This document shows positions 25,877-34,907 of a stretch of DNA of 64,000 nt, piece by piece. This DNA comes from Sphingomonadales bacterium (GTDB lineage: Bacteria; Pseudomonadota; Alphaproteobacteria; Sphingomonadales; Sphingomonadaceae), in the NCBI GenBank assembly GCA_027485735.1, contig JAIXQM010000194.1:1-64000 (forward strand), read 5' to 3'. The notes beneath the pieces are model-generated. The model saw only the letters and a list, made by a program, of their open reading frames with translations, did no database searches and was not told where the DNA came from. Made by a program: the position numbers and the translations under genes. How positions within the stretch are numbered: position 1 is the first letter of the stretch; each line of letters starts with the position of its first letter.

Positions 25877-26040
25877 AAACCACGAGGCTAGGGCACGAAA
25901 AATACCGCGAGCCGCAAGATAGTTGACCGATTCTCCCGCCCGCACCGCCATTTTCGCCTTTTTGCTGGGTGCTGCAACCCTTGCTGATGATCCTTTCAGA
26001 TGCGGCCAGCCCGGTCGCGCTTGAAAGGAGAAGTCTCGTC

Positions 26041-26358
26041 ATGAAGCTTGCAACCATGCCGCGCCTCGCGCTCGGCAAAATCAGCGATGGGGCACTGCTT
26101 GCCCTGGTCGCCGGCCTCGGAGCCACTGCCGCAATGGCCGGCGCCGATGCCACCTTCGCGCCGGCCCTCACCGTCTTCACCGACTACCTCGAAGGCACCG
26201 GCGGCGCGATCATCACCGTGCTGTCGCTTGCGGGCGGCATCATCGGCATGGCCTCGGGGCGTTTCAGCCTCGGGCAGATCGCCGTGCCCGTCGGCGTCGG
26301 GATCGGCGTCGGCACCGGCGTGCCGATCGTCACCGCTGCCATCACGGCGGTCATCTAG
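26041..26358 (+). CDS. traA: TraA, F-type conjugative pilin
   Basis: The 105-residue precursor has a basic N-terminus, a long signal region ending around ATAAMAG, then a mature part of two hydrophobic helices split by a short polar loop (YLEGTGGAIITVLSLAGGI and the C-terminal VGVGIGVGTGVPIVTAAIT). This is the F/RP4-type pilin layout. The ATG at 26041 has AGGAG upstream; longer upstream in-frame sequence is not pilin-like. It is the first gene of the transfer operon. Confidence 0.87.
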   Translation: MKLATMPRLALGKISDGALLALVAGLGATAAMAGADATFAPALTVFTDYLEGTGGAIITVLSLAGGIIGMASGRFSLGQIAVPVGVGIGVGTGVPIVTAAITAVI

Positions 26359-26385
26359 GCCGCTGGCGCAGGGCGGCGTTCGATC

Positions 26386-26673
26386 ATGTCCGACAAGTAT
26401 CTCATCCCGAGGCGGCTCGATGATCCCGAGCTTATCGGACTTTGGACGCTCGATGAGTTCATCGCGCTCGTCGTGCCGTTCTCGTGGGGGATACTCTCGC
26501 AGCATCTGTTCCTTGGCCTGGTTCTCTCACTGGCGGGGTGGTTCGTCTTGCGTAAGGCAAAAGCAGGACGAGCGACCTCCTGGTTACTGCATCTGGCCTA
26601 TTGGCATTTGCCGCCGGGTTTCACCGGCATGAAACGGACGCCGCCCTCGCATTGCCGTTTGCTGGCGGGGTAA
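26386..26673 (+). CDS. traL: TraL, type IV secretion pilus-assembly protein
   Basis: The 95-residue protein starts MSDKYLIPRRLDDPELIGLW, the characteristic TraL opening, followed by paired hydrophobic segments (about 24-55). It is the TraL/VirB3-like inner-membrane component between the pilin and TraE, in the canonical A-L-E order. Confidence 0.88.
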   Translation: MSDKYLIPRRLDDPELIGLWTLDEFIALVVPFSWGILSQHLFLGLVLSLAGWFVLRKAKAGRATSWLLHLAYWHLPPGFTGMKRTPPSHCRLLAG

Positions 26674-26678
26674 AGCCA

Positions 26679-27248
26679 ATGCTTGCCGATATCTCACATG
26701 GCCGTTCGCAGGCGTTGCTCAAGCAGCGCAACATGCTGGCGGTCCTCGTGCTGACGCTGATCGGGCTGATGATGGTCATCATCATGATGTTCGTCAGCCG
26801 CGACCGCGAGGTTATCCTGCAGCCAGTTCTGTCGCGGCCGCTGACGATCAGCTCGGCCGGCGTCACTGCCGAATATCTCGAGATGGTGACACGCGACACC
26901 GCGACCATCGCCCTCAACCGCAGCCCCGAGGCGCTCGAGTACTGGATGACCCAGGTGCTGAAGGTCGTCCACCCGTCGGCCTATGGCAAGGTCAAGGCTG
27001 CCCTCGTCAAGATCGTCACCGAACAGAAGGATTCCGACGTCTCCCAGGCGTTTTCGATGACGGGGATGACCGTCGATCCCAAGCAGATGACTTCCGAGGT
27101 CACCGGCACGCTGACGACATTTGTCGGCAAGAAGGTCATCTCCTCGGCGAAGAAAACCTTCCGCTTCCGCTGGTCCTACTCGGGCCTGACCCTCAGCCTC
27201 ATCGAATTCGGCGAGCTGGTCCCCGTCACCAACGAGGAGGTCCCATGA
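26679..27248 (+). CDS. traE: TraE, type IV secretion core protein
   Basis: The 189-residue bitopic protein is VirB8-like. An N-terminal TM helix (about residues 20-42, MLAVLVLTLIGLMMVIIMM) is followed by a periplasmic domain with ISSAGVTAEYLEMVTRD and RWSYSGLTLSLIEF. The start at 26679 follows GGGG and leaves 5 bp after traL. It overlaps traK by ATGA. Confidence 0.88.
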   Translation: MLADISHGRSQALLKQRNMLAVLVLTLIGLMMVIIMMFVSRDREVILQPVLSRPLTISSAGVTAEYLEMVTRDTATIALNRSPEALEYWMTQVLKVVHPSAYGKVKAALVKIVTEQKDSDVSQAFSMTGMTVDPKQMTSEVTGTLTTFVGKKVISSAKKTFRFRWSYSGLTLSLIEFGELVPVTNEEVP

Positions 27249-27970
27249 TCGTCCGCCAACTCTTGTTTCTCGAGCTGCTGGCGCTCTCGCTTGCCTCGCC
27301 GGTTCTCGCCGACCAGTTCCGCATGGCGGCCGACAATGCGCGGGTCGAGTGCACGGCGTCGAAGAAGGAGCTGACCCGGATCAGCCTTATCGGCGACCAG
27401 TTTGCCTCGCTCAACAAGGTCGCGACCGGCGTCCCCTACAACGACTTTTCGGTGGTCAACGAGCCGACGCGTGGCGACATCTATCTCTCGGTTCCCGAGA
27501 CCTATGCCGCCAAGACGATCAACTTCTTCGCCACGTCGAAGAAGGGGTACGTCTACAAATTCGTCTGCGAGGTCGCCGGCGTCGAAGCGCAGCAAGTCTT
27601 CGTCACCAATCCGGCGCTCACCGAAACCAAGGCCCGCGAATGGGAGGAAGAGACTCCCGTCCAGACCACCGCCATGCGGCTCATCAAGGCCATGGCGACG
27701 ATGGCGACGATCGACGGGTATGAGATCCGCCAGCCCGGCAGCGCCGCTGTGTCGGTGGGCCAGTTGTCGGTTCGCCTCATCGCCGAATATCGCGGCGCCG
27801 CCTTTTTCGGAAAGGCGCTGCGGATCGAGAACCGCGGAACGGCTCCTGTCGTGCTGCGCGAGGCCGACCTCGCGCCCCAGGGCACGCTCGCTGTCACCAT
27901 CGCCAAGCCCGACCTGGCCCCTGGAGAGGCAACTTCGGCGTGGCTTGTCGGCAATGGAGGCGCACGATGA
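27245..27970 (+). CDS. traK: TraK, secretin-like outer-membrane core component
   Basis: The 241-residue protein is exported (signal MIVRQLLFLELLALSLASPVLA) and corresponds to the VirB9/secretin-like TraK. Beta-rich segments follow, with GDIYLSVPETYAAKTINFF and the C-terminal GKALRIENRGTAPVVLREA resembling the TraK C-lobe that meets TraV. Starts and ends in ATGA overlaps with traE and traB. Confidence 0.88.
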   Translation: MIVRQLLFLELLALSLASPVLADQFRMAADNARVECTASKKELTRISLIGDQFASLNKVATGVPYNDFSVVNEPTRGDIYLSVPETYAAKTINFFATSKKGYVYKFVCEVAGVEAQQVFVTNPALTETKAREWEEETPVQTTAMRLIKAMATMATIDGYEIRQPGSAAVSVGQLSVRLIAEYRGAAFFGKALRIENRGTAPVVLREADLAPQGTLAVTIAKPDLAPGEATSAWLVGNGGAR

Positions 27971-29397
27971 GGATACCAACGCGGCGAGGCCGGGCTCCCG
28001 AAGACGAGGCACCAGCCAATGAGGAAAAGGCTGCCGCCAGCGGGGGACCTGCGCCAACGGCTGCCGACCCGCTCGGCGGCGTCAATGCCAAGGTCGCCAA
28101 GCGGCAGCGCATGATCCTTGCTGTCATGGGCTCGGTCGTTCTGGCGGCGGGTGGCAGTTATGTCATCTCGCGCAGTGACACCAAAGCGGTCGTCAAGGTC
28201 GATGACCCCCAGGAGATCAGGATTTCGACGGCCGACATGGTCAACAAGAACATGGCGCAGAAGGAGTGGCGCGCCGTCTCCGAGGTCAAGATCGACGACG
28301 TCACTGCCCGCCTAAAGGCGATCGAGGCCAAGCAGCCGAGCTATGATGGCAATGCGGCCAAGATCTCCGCGCTCCAGCAGGAAAACGAGAAGATCAAGGC
28401 TGACGGCGCGCGGCTGTTCAAGATCTACGAGGAACAGAACAGCGCCAAGGATGCGCGGCTCAAGGCTTATGAAGCCGGCGAAGGCGCCCCCGCTGGTCGC
28501 GCTGCAGCCGGTCGGAGTACCGCGCGTTGGCAACAGCCGCCCGCCGAACCCTTCCGTGTTGCGGGCGCCGGTGGTGAGCCCGGCGGGGCTCCTGGGGGTC
28601 CGGGTGGCCCGGGTGGGGCCATGCCGTCGGTCGCCGAGGTCAAGACAATCAGCTTTGCGCCCGCCATCGTCAAAGGCGGCGCCGGCAAGGACGACGCCCA
28701 GGGCTTTGTCGGCGTGCGTCCCGATGCACCGCCGACAGTCATCGAGGCTTCGCCCGACTATCTGCCGCCCAATTCCTATGCCCCGGCGCGCGTCATTGTT
28801 GGCGTCGACGCCAGCGCCGGTGTCAACTCACAGACCGATCCGCTGCCGGTTGTCCTGCGCATCACCGGCCCGGCACGCTCGGTCGTCAACAACGGCAAGC
28901 TGCTAACGACTCGCCTCGAGGGCTGTGTTGTCAATGGCGCGGCCCGCGGCGATCTCTCGGCCGAGAAGGTTTACGTCAAGCTCGCCAAGATGACCTGCGA
29001 TCAGCCCGGCGGCCGGGTGGCGGTCAGTGAGGTCAAAGGCTTCATTTCGTTCGCCGGCAAGACTGGCGTGCGCGGCAAGGTCGTCAGCCGCGAAGGCAGC
29101 CTCGTCACTCAGGCGTTCATCGCCGGCATCGCCGGCGGCTTCGGCCGCGGCTTTTCGGCGAATGCCAATGCCCTGTTCCAGAACAGCCAGACGACGGTGA
29201 ACGGCGAGCGTCAGCAACTGTCGCCTGCCGAACTGGCGCAAGCGGGACTTGGCCAGGGCGTCGCCCAATCCGCCGACATGGTCAGCAAGTATCTGATCGA
29301 ACGTGCCGAGCAATATCAACCGGTCATCGAGATGCCGACGGGCATCGATGTCGAGATCGTCTTTCTCGATGGCGTTTATGTGAGAGGTGCCCAATGA
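27967..29397 (+). CDS. traB: TraB, VirB10-like channel component
   Basis: The 476-residue protein has a short cytoplasmic N-terminus, one TM helix (about 48-70), a coiled coil (ISALQQENEKIKADGARLFK), a Gly/Pro-rich linker (about 195-230), and the VirB10 beta-barrel domain (VDASAGVNSQTDPLPVVLRI, AFIAGIAGGFGRGF). It spans both membranes linking TraE to TraK and TraV. ATGA overlaps at both ends. Confidence 0.9.
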   Translation: MRIPTRRGRAPEDEAPANEEKAAASGGPAPTAADPLGGVNAKVAKRQRMILAVMGSVVLAAGGSYVISRSDTKAVVKVDDPQEIRISTADMVNKNMAQKEWRAVSEVKIDDVTARLKAIEAKQPSYDGNAAKISALQQENEKIKADGARLFKIYEEQNSAKDARLKAYEAGEGAPAGRAAAGRSTARWQQPPAEPFRVAGAGGEPGGAPGGPGGPGGAMPSVAEVKTISFAPAIVKGGAGKDDAQGFVGVRPDAPPTVIEASPDYLPPNSYAPARVIVGVDASAGVNSQTDPLPVVLRITGPARSVVNNGKLLTTRLEGCVVNGAARGDLSAEKVYVKLAKMTCDQPGGRVAVSEVKGFISFAGKTGVRGKVVSREGSLVTQAFIAGIAGGFGRGFSANANALFQNSQTTVNGERQQLSPAELAQAGLGQGVAQSADMVSKYLIERAEQYQPVIEMPTGIDVEIVFLDGVYVRGAQ

Positions 29398-30236
29398 CCC
29401 TTAACCTTTCGTTGCCCACCGCCCGGGTGGTCGGCCTTGGTCTTGCCGCGACCGCTGTTCTGACCTTCGCTGTCGTTGCCGGCGGCATGGTGTCGGACCG
29501 GGTCTCGGCACGAACCAGTATCGACGCCGATGAGGTCAAAGCGGCACTCGCCAAGCGCCTGCCCAAGACACAGGTCAGCGCCATTGATTGCAACAAGCTT
29601 GCCGGTGTCTGCGAAATCGCCGCTGGCACGACGCTTTTCTACACCGACAAGCAAGCCCGCTATCTCATCATCGGCCGCGTCTATGACATGGAAACGCGCA
29701 CCGACCTGACGGCAGCGCGCCTCCTCGAACTCAACCCCGACACCCTTCTGGCTGGCGCGCCGCAGAAGGCCGGGCATCAGAATGAAGAGGGAAAGGCCCG
29801 GCCGCCTGCAACGCGCCAAGTGGAGTTATCCTCGCTTCCGCAAGCCGGCGCAATTGCCTGGGGCCCCACCAACGGCCCCAAAGCTGTGGTTTTCTCGGAT
29901 TTCCGGTGCAGCTATTGCAGCCAGCTTTCGACTGTTCTTCTAACAATAGGCGCGCGGGTGGAAGAGCGTCCGATTTCGGTGCTCGGCAGCCGATCTTTGA
30001 GTGAAGCCGTCTATTGCTCGAAGAGCCAGGTCTCGGCGCTGCACGCCGCCTATGCCGGCGAGACCCCGCAGAGCCCGAAGTGTGACACCTCGGGTCTCGA
30101 CGCCAACGAGGCCTTTGCCCGCACGCACGGCTTCAATGGAACGCCGGTCGTCGTCCGCGCCGACGGCGCTGTTCTTGAAGGCTTTCGGCCGGCACCCGTC
30201 CTTGCCGCCTGGCTCCGCGGTGGCCCCGCCGCATGA
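29394..30236 (+). CDS. DsbC-like periplasmic disulfide isomerase
   Basis: The 280-residue protein has an N-terminal signal anchor (about 9-31), a DsbC-like dimerisation region and a thioredoxin fold with active site FSDFRCSYCSQL (about 164-175) and cis-Pro in FNGTPVVVRADG. Such genes sit in F-type operons to fold Cys-rich TraN, TraU and TraH. The start overlaps traB; the stop overlaps a 39-codon frame. Confidence 0.85.
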   Translation: MTLNLSLPTARVVGLGLAATAVLTFAVVAGGMVSDRVSARTSIDADEVKAALAKRLPKTQVSAIDCNKLAGVCEIAAGTTLFYTDKQARYLIIGRVYDMETRTDLTAARLLELNPDTLLAGAPQKAGHQNEEGKARPPATRQVELSSLPQAGAIAWGPTNGPKAVVFSDFRCSYCSQLSTVLLTIGARVEERPISVLGSRSLSEAVYCSKSQVSALHAAYAGETPQSPKCDTSGLDANEAFARTHGFNGTPVVVRADGAVLEGFRPAPVLAAWLRGGPAA

Positions 30237-30352
30237 CTCAGATCATCCTCGCAGCAGCCGGCGTCGGCATCGTCGTGCGGCCATTCTGGGTCATCACCGC
30301 CGCCGGAATCGCATCCTGTATCGATGTCATATTTTCAGGGAGGTACTGGTGA
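30233..30352 (+). CDS. 39-residue membrane microprotein between dsbC and traV
   Basis: This short frame starts MTQIILAAAGVGIVVRPFWV and continues hydrophobic to ASCIDVIFSGRYW. It is precisely embedded: its ATG overlaps the stop of the DsbC-like gene (ATGA) and its stop overlaps the GTG of traV (GTGA), the same coupling used through the operon. It probably inserts in the inner membrane. It may alternatively serve only to carry ribosomes to traV. Confidence 0.55.
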   Translation: MTQIILAAAGVGIVVRPFWVITAAGIASCIDVIFSGRYW

Positions 30353-31518
30353 ACCGCTCCATATTGGCCCCGTCGCTTCTCGCGCTCAGCCTGTCGGCGT
30401 GCATGACGGGCGGCAACATCAAGGGTGACTTCCAGTGCGCAGCCCCTGGCGGCACCTGCGCCCCGATGTCGACGATCGATGCGGCCGCGATTTCGGGCAT
30501 CGGCTCGTTTCGCTCGATCGGCGAGCCCGGCATCGAGGGCCAGAGTGTCCCGCGCGGCATTGCCGGACCCGTTCTTGCCGATGGCACGGCACCGGCGCGA
30601 ACCTCCGACCGGGTGCTTCGTGTCGTCTTTCCGGCCCATATCGATGCCGACGGGATCTACCGCGAGCAGTCGGCAGCGCACGCCGTTGTTGAAAACGGCG
30701 CCTGGGCCGAGGCGCTCGGCGGCAAGCCAGTCAATCCGCGCGGCGTTCCGGCGCTGCGTGCTGCAGGGGTTGTTCCCGCCGCTCCCGCTGCGCCATCGGC
30801 GCTCGCGACGCTCGACGAGATCGTCGCCGCACGGGCAGCGCAGTCCGGCGCGAACGCACTCAAACCCGCCTCCGCCTCCGCCCCCGCCATCGCGACCACG
30901 CCCACCGCCTATGGTCCCGAACCGGTGGCATCGCGCTTCGCCGCGCCGCTTTCACTGGCAGAGGCTGCTTCGGGATTGACCGCGCCGCGCGTGCGCAATC
31001 TCGATCCCCGCGCGCCGACAGAAAACTTCGATACGCCCGACGTGCTCGCAGCCCGGTCAATGGCAGTAACGCCGGTGTCGGCTTCTTCCACGCGTCGTGT
31101 TGCGCCGGCGCCGGCAGCAACCCTGGTGGCACAAGCGCCTTCGTCAGTCTTGCCAACGGCGCCCTATGGCTCGCGACCTGTTCGCTGGAAGGGCAAGACC
31201 TATCAGCTCCCCTACAGTAATCCGCAGCCAACGGCTTCCGCGTCGGCCGCACCAGAGGCCGCACAGCCCGACCATACCGCCGATCTCAACAAAGCGTCGC
31301 TCGCGCGCGTCAGCCAATCTTCGGCTGTTTCGGCAAAGACGCCTGTCCAGCCTGCCTATCCAATGACCAGCGACCCGCAAGTTGCTCAGGCGCGCGTGAA
31401 GGCCATGGCAACCCCGGTCATGCTCGGCGCCGTCGAAAGCGGACGCGACGCCGCCAAGGCCGCAGCCCCGGCGGGGTTCGCCTTGCCGCTCGGCAGCCTG
31501 AAGGATGTTCCGAAGTGA
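30349..31518 (+). CDS. traV: TraV, outer-membrane core lipoprotein
   Basis: The 389-residue lipoprotein (lipobox LSAC, with Cys17) has the TraV N-terminus CMTGGNIKGDFQC...PGGTC and a long Ala/Pro-rich tail. GTG at 30349 is set by AGGGAGG upstream and by the GTGA overlap. It is longer than the F TraV (171 residues), as often seen in alphaproteobacterial F-type systems. Partner of TraK and TraB in the core complex. Confidence 0.86.
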   Translation: MNRSILAPSLLALSLSACMTGGNIKGDFQCAAPGGTCAPMSTIDAAAISGIGSFRSIGEPGIEGQSVPRGIAGPVLADGTAPARTSDRVLRVVFPAHIDADGIYREQSAAHAVVENGAWAEALGGKPVNPRGVPALRAAGVVPAAPAAPSALATLDEIVAARAAQSGANALKPASASAPAIATTPTAYGPEPVASRFAAPLSLAEAASGLTAPRVRNLDPRAPTENFDTPDVLAARSMAVTPVSASSTRRVAPAPAATLVAQAPSSVLPTAPYGSRPVRWKGKTYQLPYSNPQPTASASAAPEAAQPDHTADLNKASLARVSQSSAVSAKTPVQPAYPMTSDPQVAQARVKAMATPVMLGAVESGRDAAKAAAPAGFALPLGSLKDVPK

Positions 31519-34067
31519 AGTGGCTCAACAAGATAGCCAGCATGTTGACGGGCGACGAGACCAGCCCCGATGCGCCGCGTCCGGTCATCCACCTCGATAC
31601 GCTGTCGCAGTGGCTGCCGTACCGGGCCTATCTGCCGGCCGAAGGCCTGTTCATCAACGCCGCCTCGATCGGCTTCATCATGGAGATGCCGCCGTTCGTC
31701 GGTGCCGACGAGCGCACCGCCGATATCCTCGGGCAGTTCTTCCAGGAAGGCATGCCCGCCGGCGCGCAGCTGCAGGTGCTCTCATGGGGCAGCCCGCGTG
31801 TCTCACGTCGGATCGGCGAGTGGTTTCTGCCGCGCTACAAAGCCGGCGGCATCTACAAGACCATCGGTCGCCACCGTGCCGACTATCTCGCCAGCGGCGT
31901 CTGGCAATCGCTGTCGAAGGACGCGCCCTTCCACCTGCGCAATCACCGCGTCATCATTTCATGCAGCGTGCCGATTGGCAGCGCCACCCATGCCGAGATG
32001 ATGGCGACGCGCGATGGGCTCGCCGGCGTCCTCAAGTCGATCAGCGTCGATGTCATTCACTTCACGCCGGTCGATCTGATCGAACTCGTCGATGACATGA
32101 CCTCGCCAACCACGGCGTCGGAGATCGACCAGCACAGCTATAATGAGCTCGATCCGATCAACGAACAGGTCGTGCGCCGCGACATCGATATCACTGTCGA
32201 GGAAGCCCGGCTGCTGCTGCGGACCGAACGCTTCCGCCCGACCAACTTTGATCCCGACGGCGTTGCCGAGGTCGGCGATGTCTATCCTGACACCTTCGAT
32301 GTCCGTCACTTCGGGGTGCGCAACTATCCACCGCGCTGGACGCCCTGGGAGAGCGCCCGACTGATTGGCGACATGTTCTCCGACAAGCTCCGCTTGCCCT
32401 GCCCAACCGCAACCGTGCTGTGCCTCATCTATCCAGACGAAGAAGCGGCGATCGCCAAGGCGGGGTTCAAGTCGGTGCGCTCGCAGAGTCTGGCGGAGAG
32501 CCGCGGCGCGCGATGGATGCCCGGCATCCAGGAGAAGTCGCAAGAATGGCGCGACGTCCAGATCCAGATCAAGGAAGGGCGCAAGCTCGTCCAGGTCTTT
32601 TATGGCGTCACCACCTTCTCGCCGTTGGGCGAGGGCGATCGCAACGAACGTACCGTCAAATCGATGTACCGCTCGGCCGGGTGGGATTTGAACGACGAAC
32701 GCTTCCTGCAGATCCAGGGAATCCTCTGCGCACTGCCGATGACCCTCGCCGATGGCCTTGGCGCCGACATGATGCGGCTGAAGCGCTTCCGGACAATGCT
32801 CTCCTCCACCGCCGCCAATCTCGCGCCGATGCAGGGCGAGTATCTCGGTGGTTCAGCGCCGCACCTGCTCCTTGTCGGGCGCCGCGGGCAGCCGTTCTTC
32901 TGGTCGCCGTTCGAGAATGCCGCCGGCAACCACAATGTCACGATCATGGGCAAGTCGGGCTCGGGCAAGTCGGTGCTGCTGCAGGAGGTGTGCGCGGCGC
33001 TGGTCGGCGCCGGCGCCAAGGTCGTCGTCATCGACGACGGCCGCAGCTTCATGAACAGCGTCAAGATCCAGGGCGGTGCTTTCATCGAGTTCACCATGGC
33101 GTCAGGGTTCTGTCTCAACCCCTTCTCGATGATCGATGCCGACCGGGTCGCGGCCGAGGAGGATTACAAGCTCGACTGCATGGCGATGCTCAAAGCCATC
33201 GTCGGCCAGATGGCGCGGTTCATCGACAAGTTGAACGACACCGAACGCGGCTTGATCGATGCTGCCGTCAACGCCGTCTGGGAGGCGCATGGCAACGAGG
33301 GATCGGTCGACCACGTCGCCTCTCATCTGCGCTCGATGGATAATGTCGATGCGACCAATCTCGGGATTGCGATGTCACCGTTCACGGCGACCGGCACCTA
33401 TGGCCGCTTCTTTGTCGGTCAGGCGACACTGAAGCTCGATAGCGACTTCACGGTGTTCGAACTGTCCGACCTGTCCTCTCGTGAAGAACTGCGCGGTGTC
33501 GTCCTCACCGCCATCATGTTCATGACCACCCAGATGATGACGCGGACCCCGCGCAGCGTCAAAAAGATGCTGCTCATCGACGAGGCCTGGCAGCTCCTGA
33601 AGGGCGGCTCGATGGCGGATTTTGTCGAGGCCTATGCCCGCACCTGTCGCAAGTATGGCGGGAGCCTGGCGACCGCCACCCAGTCCTTGAACGACTATTA
33701 CAAGTCCGAAGGCGCGCAGGCAGCGCTCGAGAATTCCGACTGGATGCTGGTCCTTCAGCAAAAGCCCGAGACTATCGCCGATTTCAAGCGCCTGGGCCGG
33801 CTCGAAATGGATGCCGGGACCGAGACGATGATCCGTTCCCTGAAGCGTAATGGCACCGAGTATTCCGAGGTCTTCATCAAGGGGCCGGAAGCCCAGGCGC
33901 TCGGGCGGCTCGTCCTCGACCCCTATTCGGCGACCATCTTCTCAAGCTCCCCCGCCACCTTCGCGCTGATCGAGCAGATGACCGCTGCGGGTCTGACAAC
34001 GGCCGAGGCCGTCGAACGCATCGCGTTCCCTGACATGGAGGGTTCCAATGCCATCGCCGCTGAATGA
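31515..34067 (+). CDS. traC: TraC, VirB4-family secretion ATPase
   Basis: The 850-residue ATPase energises pilus assembly at the inner-membrane face. It shows Walker A GKSGSGKSVLLQE (about 479), Walker B KKMLLIDEAWQ (about 685), and the family's Gln-containing ATATQSLNDYY motif. Length matches TraC. ATGA overlap with traV; 20-bp overlap with the following gene. Confidence 0.94.
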   Translation: MKWLNKIASMLTGDETSPDAPRPVIHLDTLSQWLPYRAYLPAEGLFINAASIGFIMEMPPFVGADERTADILGQFFQEGMPAGAQLQVLSWGSPRVSRRIGEWFLPRYKAGGIYKTIGRHRADYLASGVWQSLSKDAPFHLRNHRVIISCSVPIGSATHAEMMATRDGLAGVLKSISVDVIHFTPVDLIELVDDMTSPTTASEIDQHSYNELDPINEQVVRRDIDITVEEARLLLRTERFRPTNFDPDGVAEVGDVYPDTFDVRHFGVRNYPPRWTPWESARLIGDMFSDKLRLPCPTATVLCLIYPDEEAAIAKAGFKSVRSQSLAESRGARWMPGIQEKSQEWRDVQIQIKEGRKLVQVFYGVTTFSPLGEGDRNERTVKSMYRSAGWDLNDERFLQIQGILCALPMTLADGLGADMMRLKRFRTMLSSTAANLAPMQGEYLGGSAPHLLLVGRRGQPFFWSPFENAAGNHNVTIMGKSGSGKSVLLQEVCAALVGAGAKVVVIDDGRSFMNSVKIQGGAFIEFTMASGFCLNPFSMIDADRVAAEEDYKLDCMAMLKAIVGQMARFIDKLNDTERGLIDAAVNAVWEAHGNEGSVDHVASHLRSMDNVDATNLGIAMSPFTATGTYGRFFVGQATLKLDSDFTVFELSDLSSREELRGVVLTAIMFMTTQMMTRTPRSVKKMLLIDEAWQLLKGGSMADFVEAYARTCRKYGGSLATATQSLNDYYKSEGAQAALENSDWMLVLQQKPETIADFKRLGRLEMDAGTETMIRSLKRNGTEYSEVFIKGPEAQALGRLVLDPYSATIFSSSPATFALIEQMTAAGLTTAEAVERIAFPDMEGSNAIAAE

Positions 34068-34443
34068 CGCACGCTCCCTGCCGGGCGAGCCGCCATCGCT
34101 CGATCTTGGAAGTCCGCGCCGTTTGGCTCTGCGCCAGCGCCTTGCAGATCTTGCCTATCTCAGCCTCGTCACGACCGGATGGTTCGCCGGCAATCTGCTT
34201 GGCGTTCTTGGCTGCGCCGTGGTGTTCTTCATCGTGCTGAGTGCCGGCCAGTGGGATGCGTTCTTCCTTCAGGTCGACAACCTGACCACGCGCTATGTCG
34301 AGGCCGACATCGGCCGTCGCGGGCTGTTCGAACATTATCTCGTCCAGACCTTCATGCTGCTGTTCGTCGGCATCACGCTGCTGCGCGCACCCGGCTTTAT
34401 TCGCCGCGTCCGCCGCGAACTGGCGGAGGCACCCCGGCCATGA
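34048..34443 (+). CDS. Membrane protein in the transfer operon (131 aa)
   Basis: The 131-residue product has hydrophobic segments at about 45-66 (WFAGNLLGVLGCAVVFFIVL) and 96-114 (YLVQTFMLLFVGITLL). GGAGGG stands before the ATG, which lies inside the end of traC. It overlaps trbI by ATGA. No family recognised; its position between traC and trbI suggests a membrane accessory for pilus assembly. Confidence 0.75.
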   Translation: MPSPLNDARSLPGEPPSLDLGSPRRLALRQRLADLAYLSLVTTGWFAGNLLGVLGCAVVFFIVLSAGQWDAFFLQVDNLTTRYVEADIGRRGLFEHYLVQTFMLLFVGITLLRAPGFIRRVRRELAEAPRP

Positions 34444-34907
34444 CCAAACCCGCGACCTTAACTGTCGACGCGATGCCCGATAGCGACACCAGCAGCGCGT
34501 CCCGGCTGCTTGGCTTTACCCCGCGCGATCTCGCCATCGTTGCGGCGTTCCTTGTCCTGGTCGTCTGGGCCTTCTGGGCAACGCGCGAGCTCCTCGAACT
34601 GCGCGACCGGCGCATCGTGTCGGTCAGCCTCTCGACCATCATCAAGAACTTCGTCGCCGCCGAAGCCCGCAATGGTTCGTCACCCGACCAGGCGGCGGCA
34701 CGCACCAAGGCCTATCTGGCTGCCACCGATGCGGCGATGCAATCGCTTTCGCGCAGCGGCGCAACGGTCCTCGTCTCCGAGGCGGTTGTCGGCAACTCCG
34801 TCCCCGACATGACCGGCGCCGTCGCCGCCGCCGTCCAGCAAGCGATGACAAAGCAGCCTGCGCCGGCCGCAGCCCCCGCCAACCCCGGGGGTTCCGATGG
34901 CCACTGA
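34440..34907 (+). CDS. trbI: TrbI, F-type pilus-retraction-associated protein
   Basis: The 155-residue bitopic protein has one TM helix (about 30-50) followed by a periplasmic helix with ISVSLSTIIKNFV-like sequence (VSVSLSTIIKNFVAAEARNG) and a final Ala/Pro-rich tail. TrbI of F affects pilus outgrowth and retraction. ATGA overlap upstream and 11-bp overlap downstream. Confidence 0.8.
   Translation: MTKPATLTVDAMPDSDTSSASRLLGFTPRDLAIVAAFLVLVVWAFWATRELLELRDRRIVSVSLSTIIKNFVAAEARNGSSPDQAAARTKAYLAATDAAMQSLSRSGATVLVSEAVVGNSVPDMTGAVAAAVQQAMTKQPAPAAAPANPGGSDGH

Noticed and set aside
25762-26040. Origin of transfer
   Set aside because: The position upstream of traA and the palindromes are suggestive, but no nick-site signature or relaxase gene was recognised, so it is not called as oriT.
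26551-26558. TGCGTA-containing site as ECF promoter
   Set aside because: It lies inside traL coding sequence and lacks the TTGAGGGG element.
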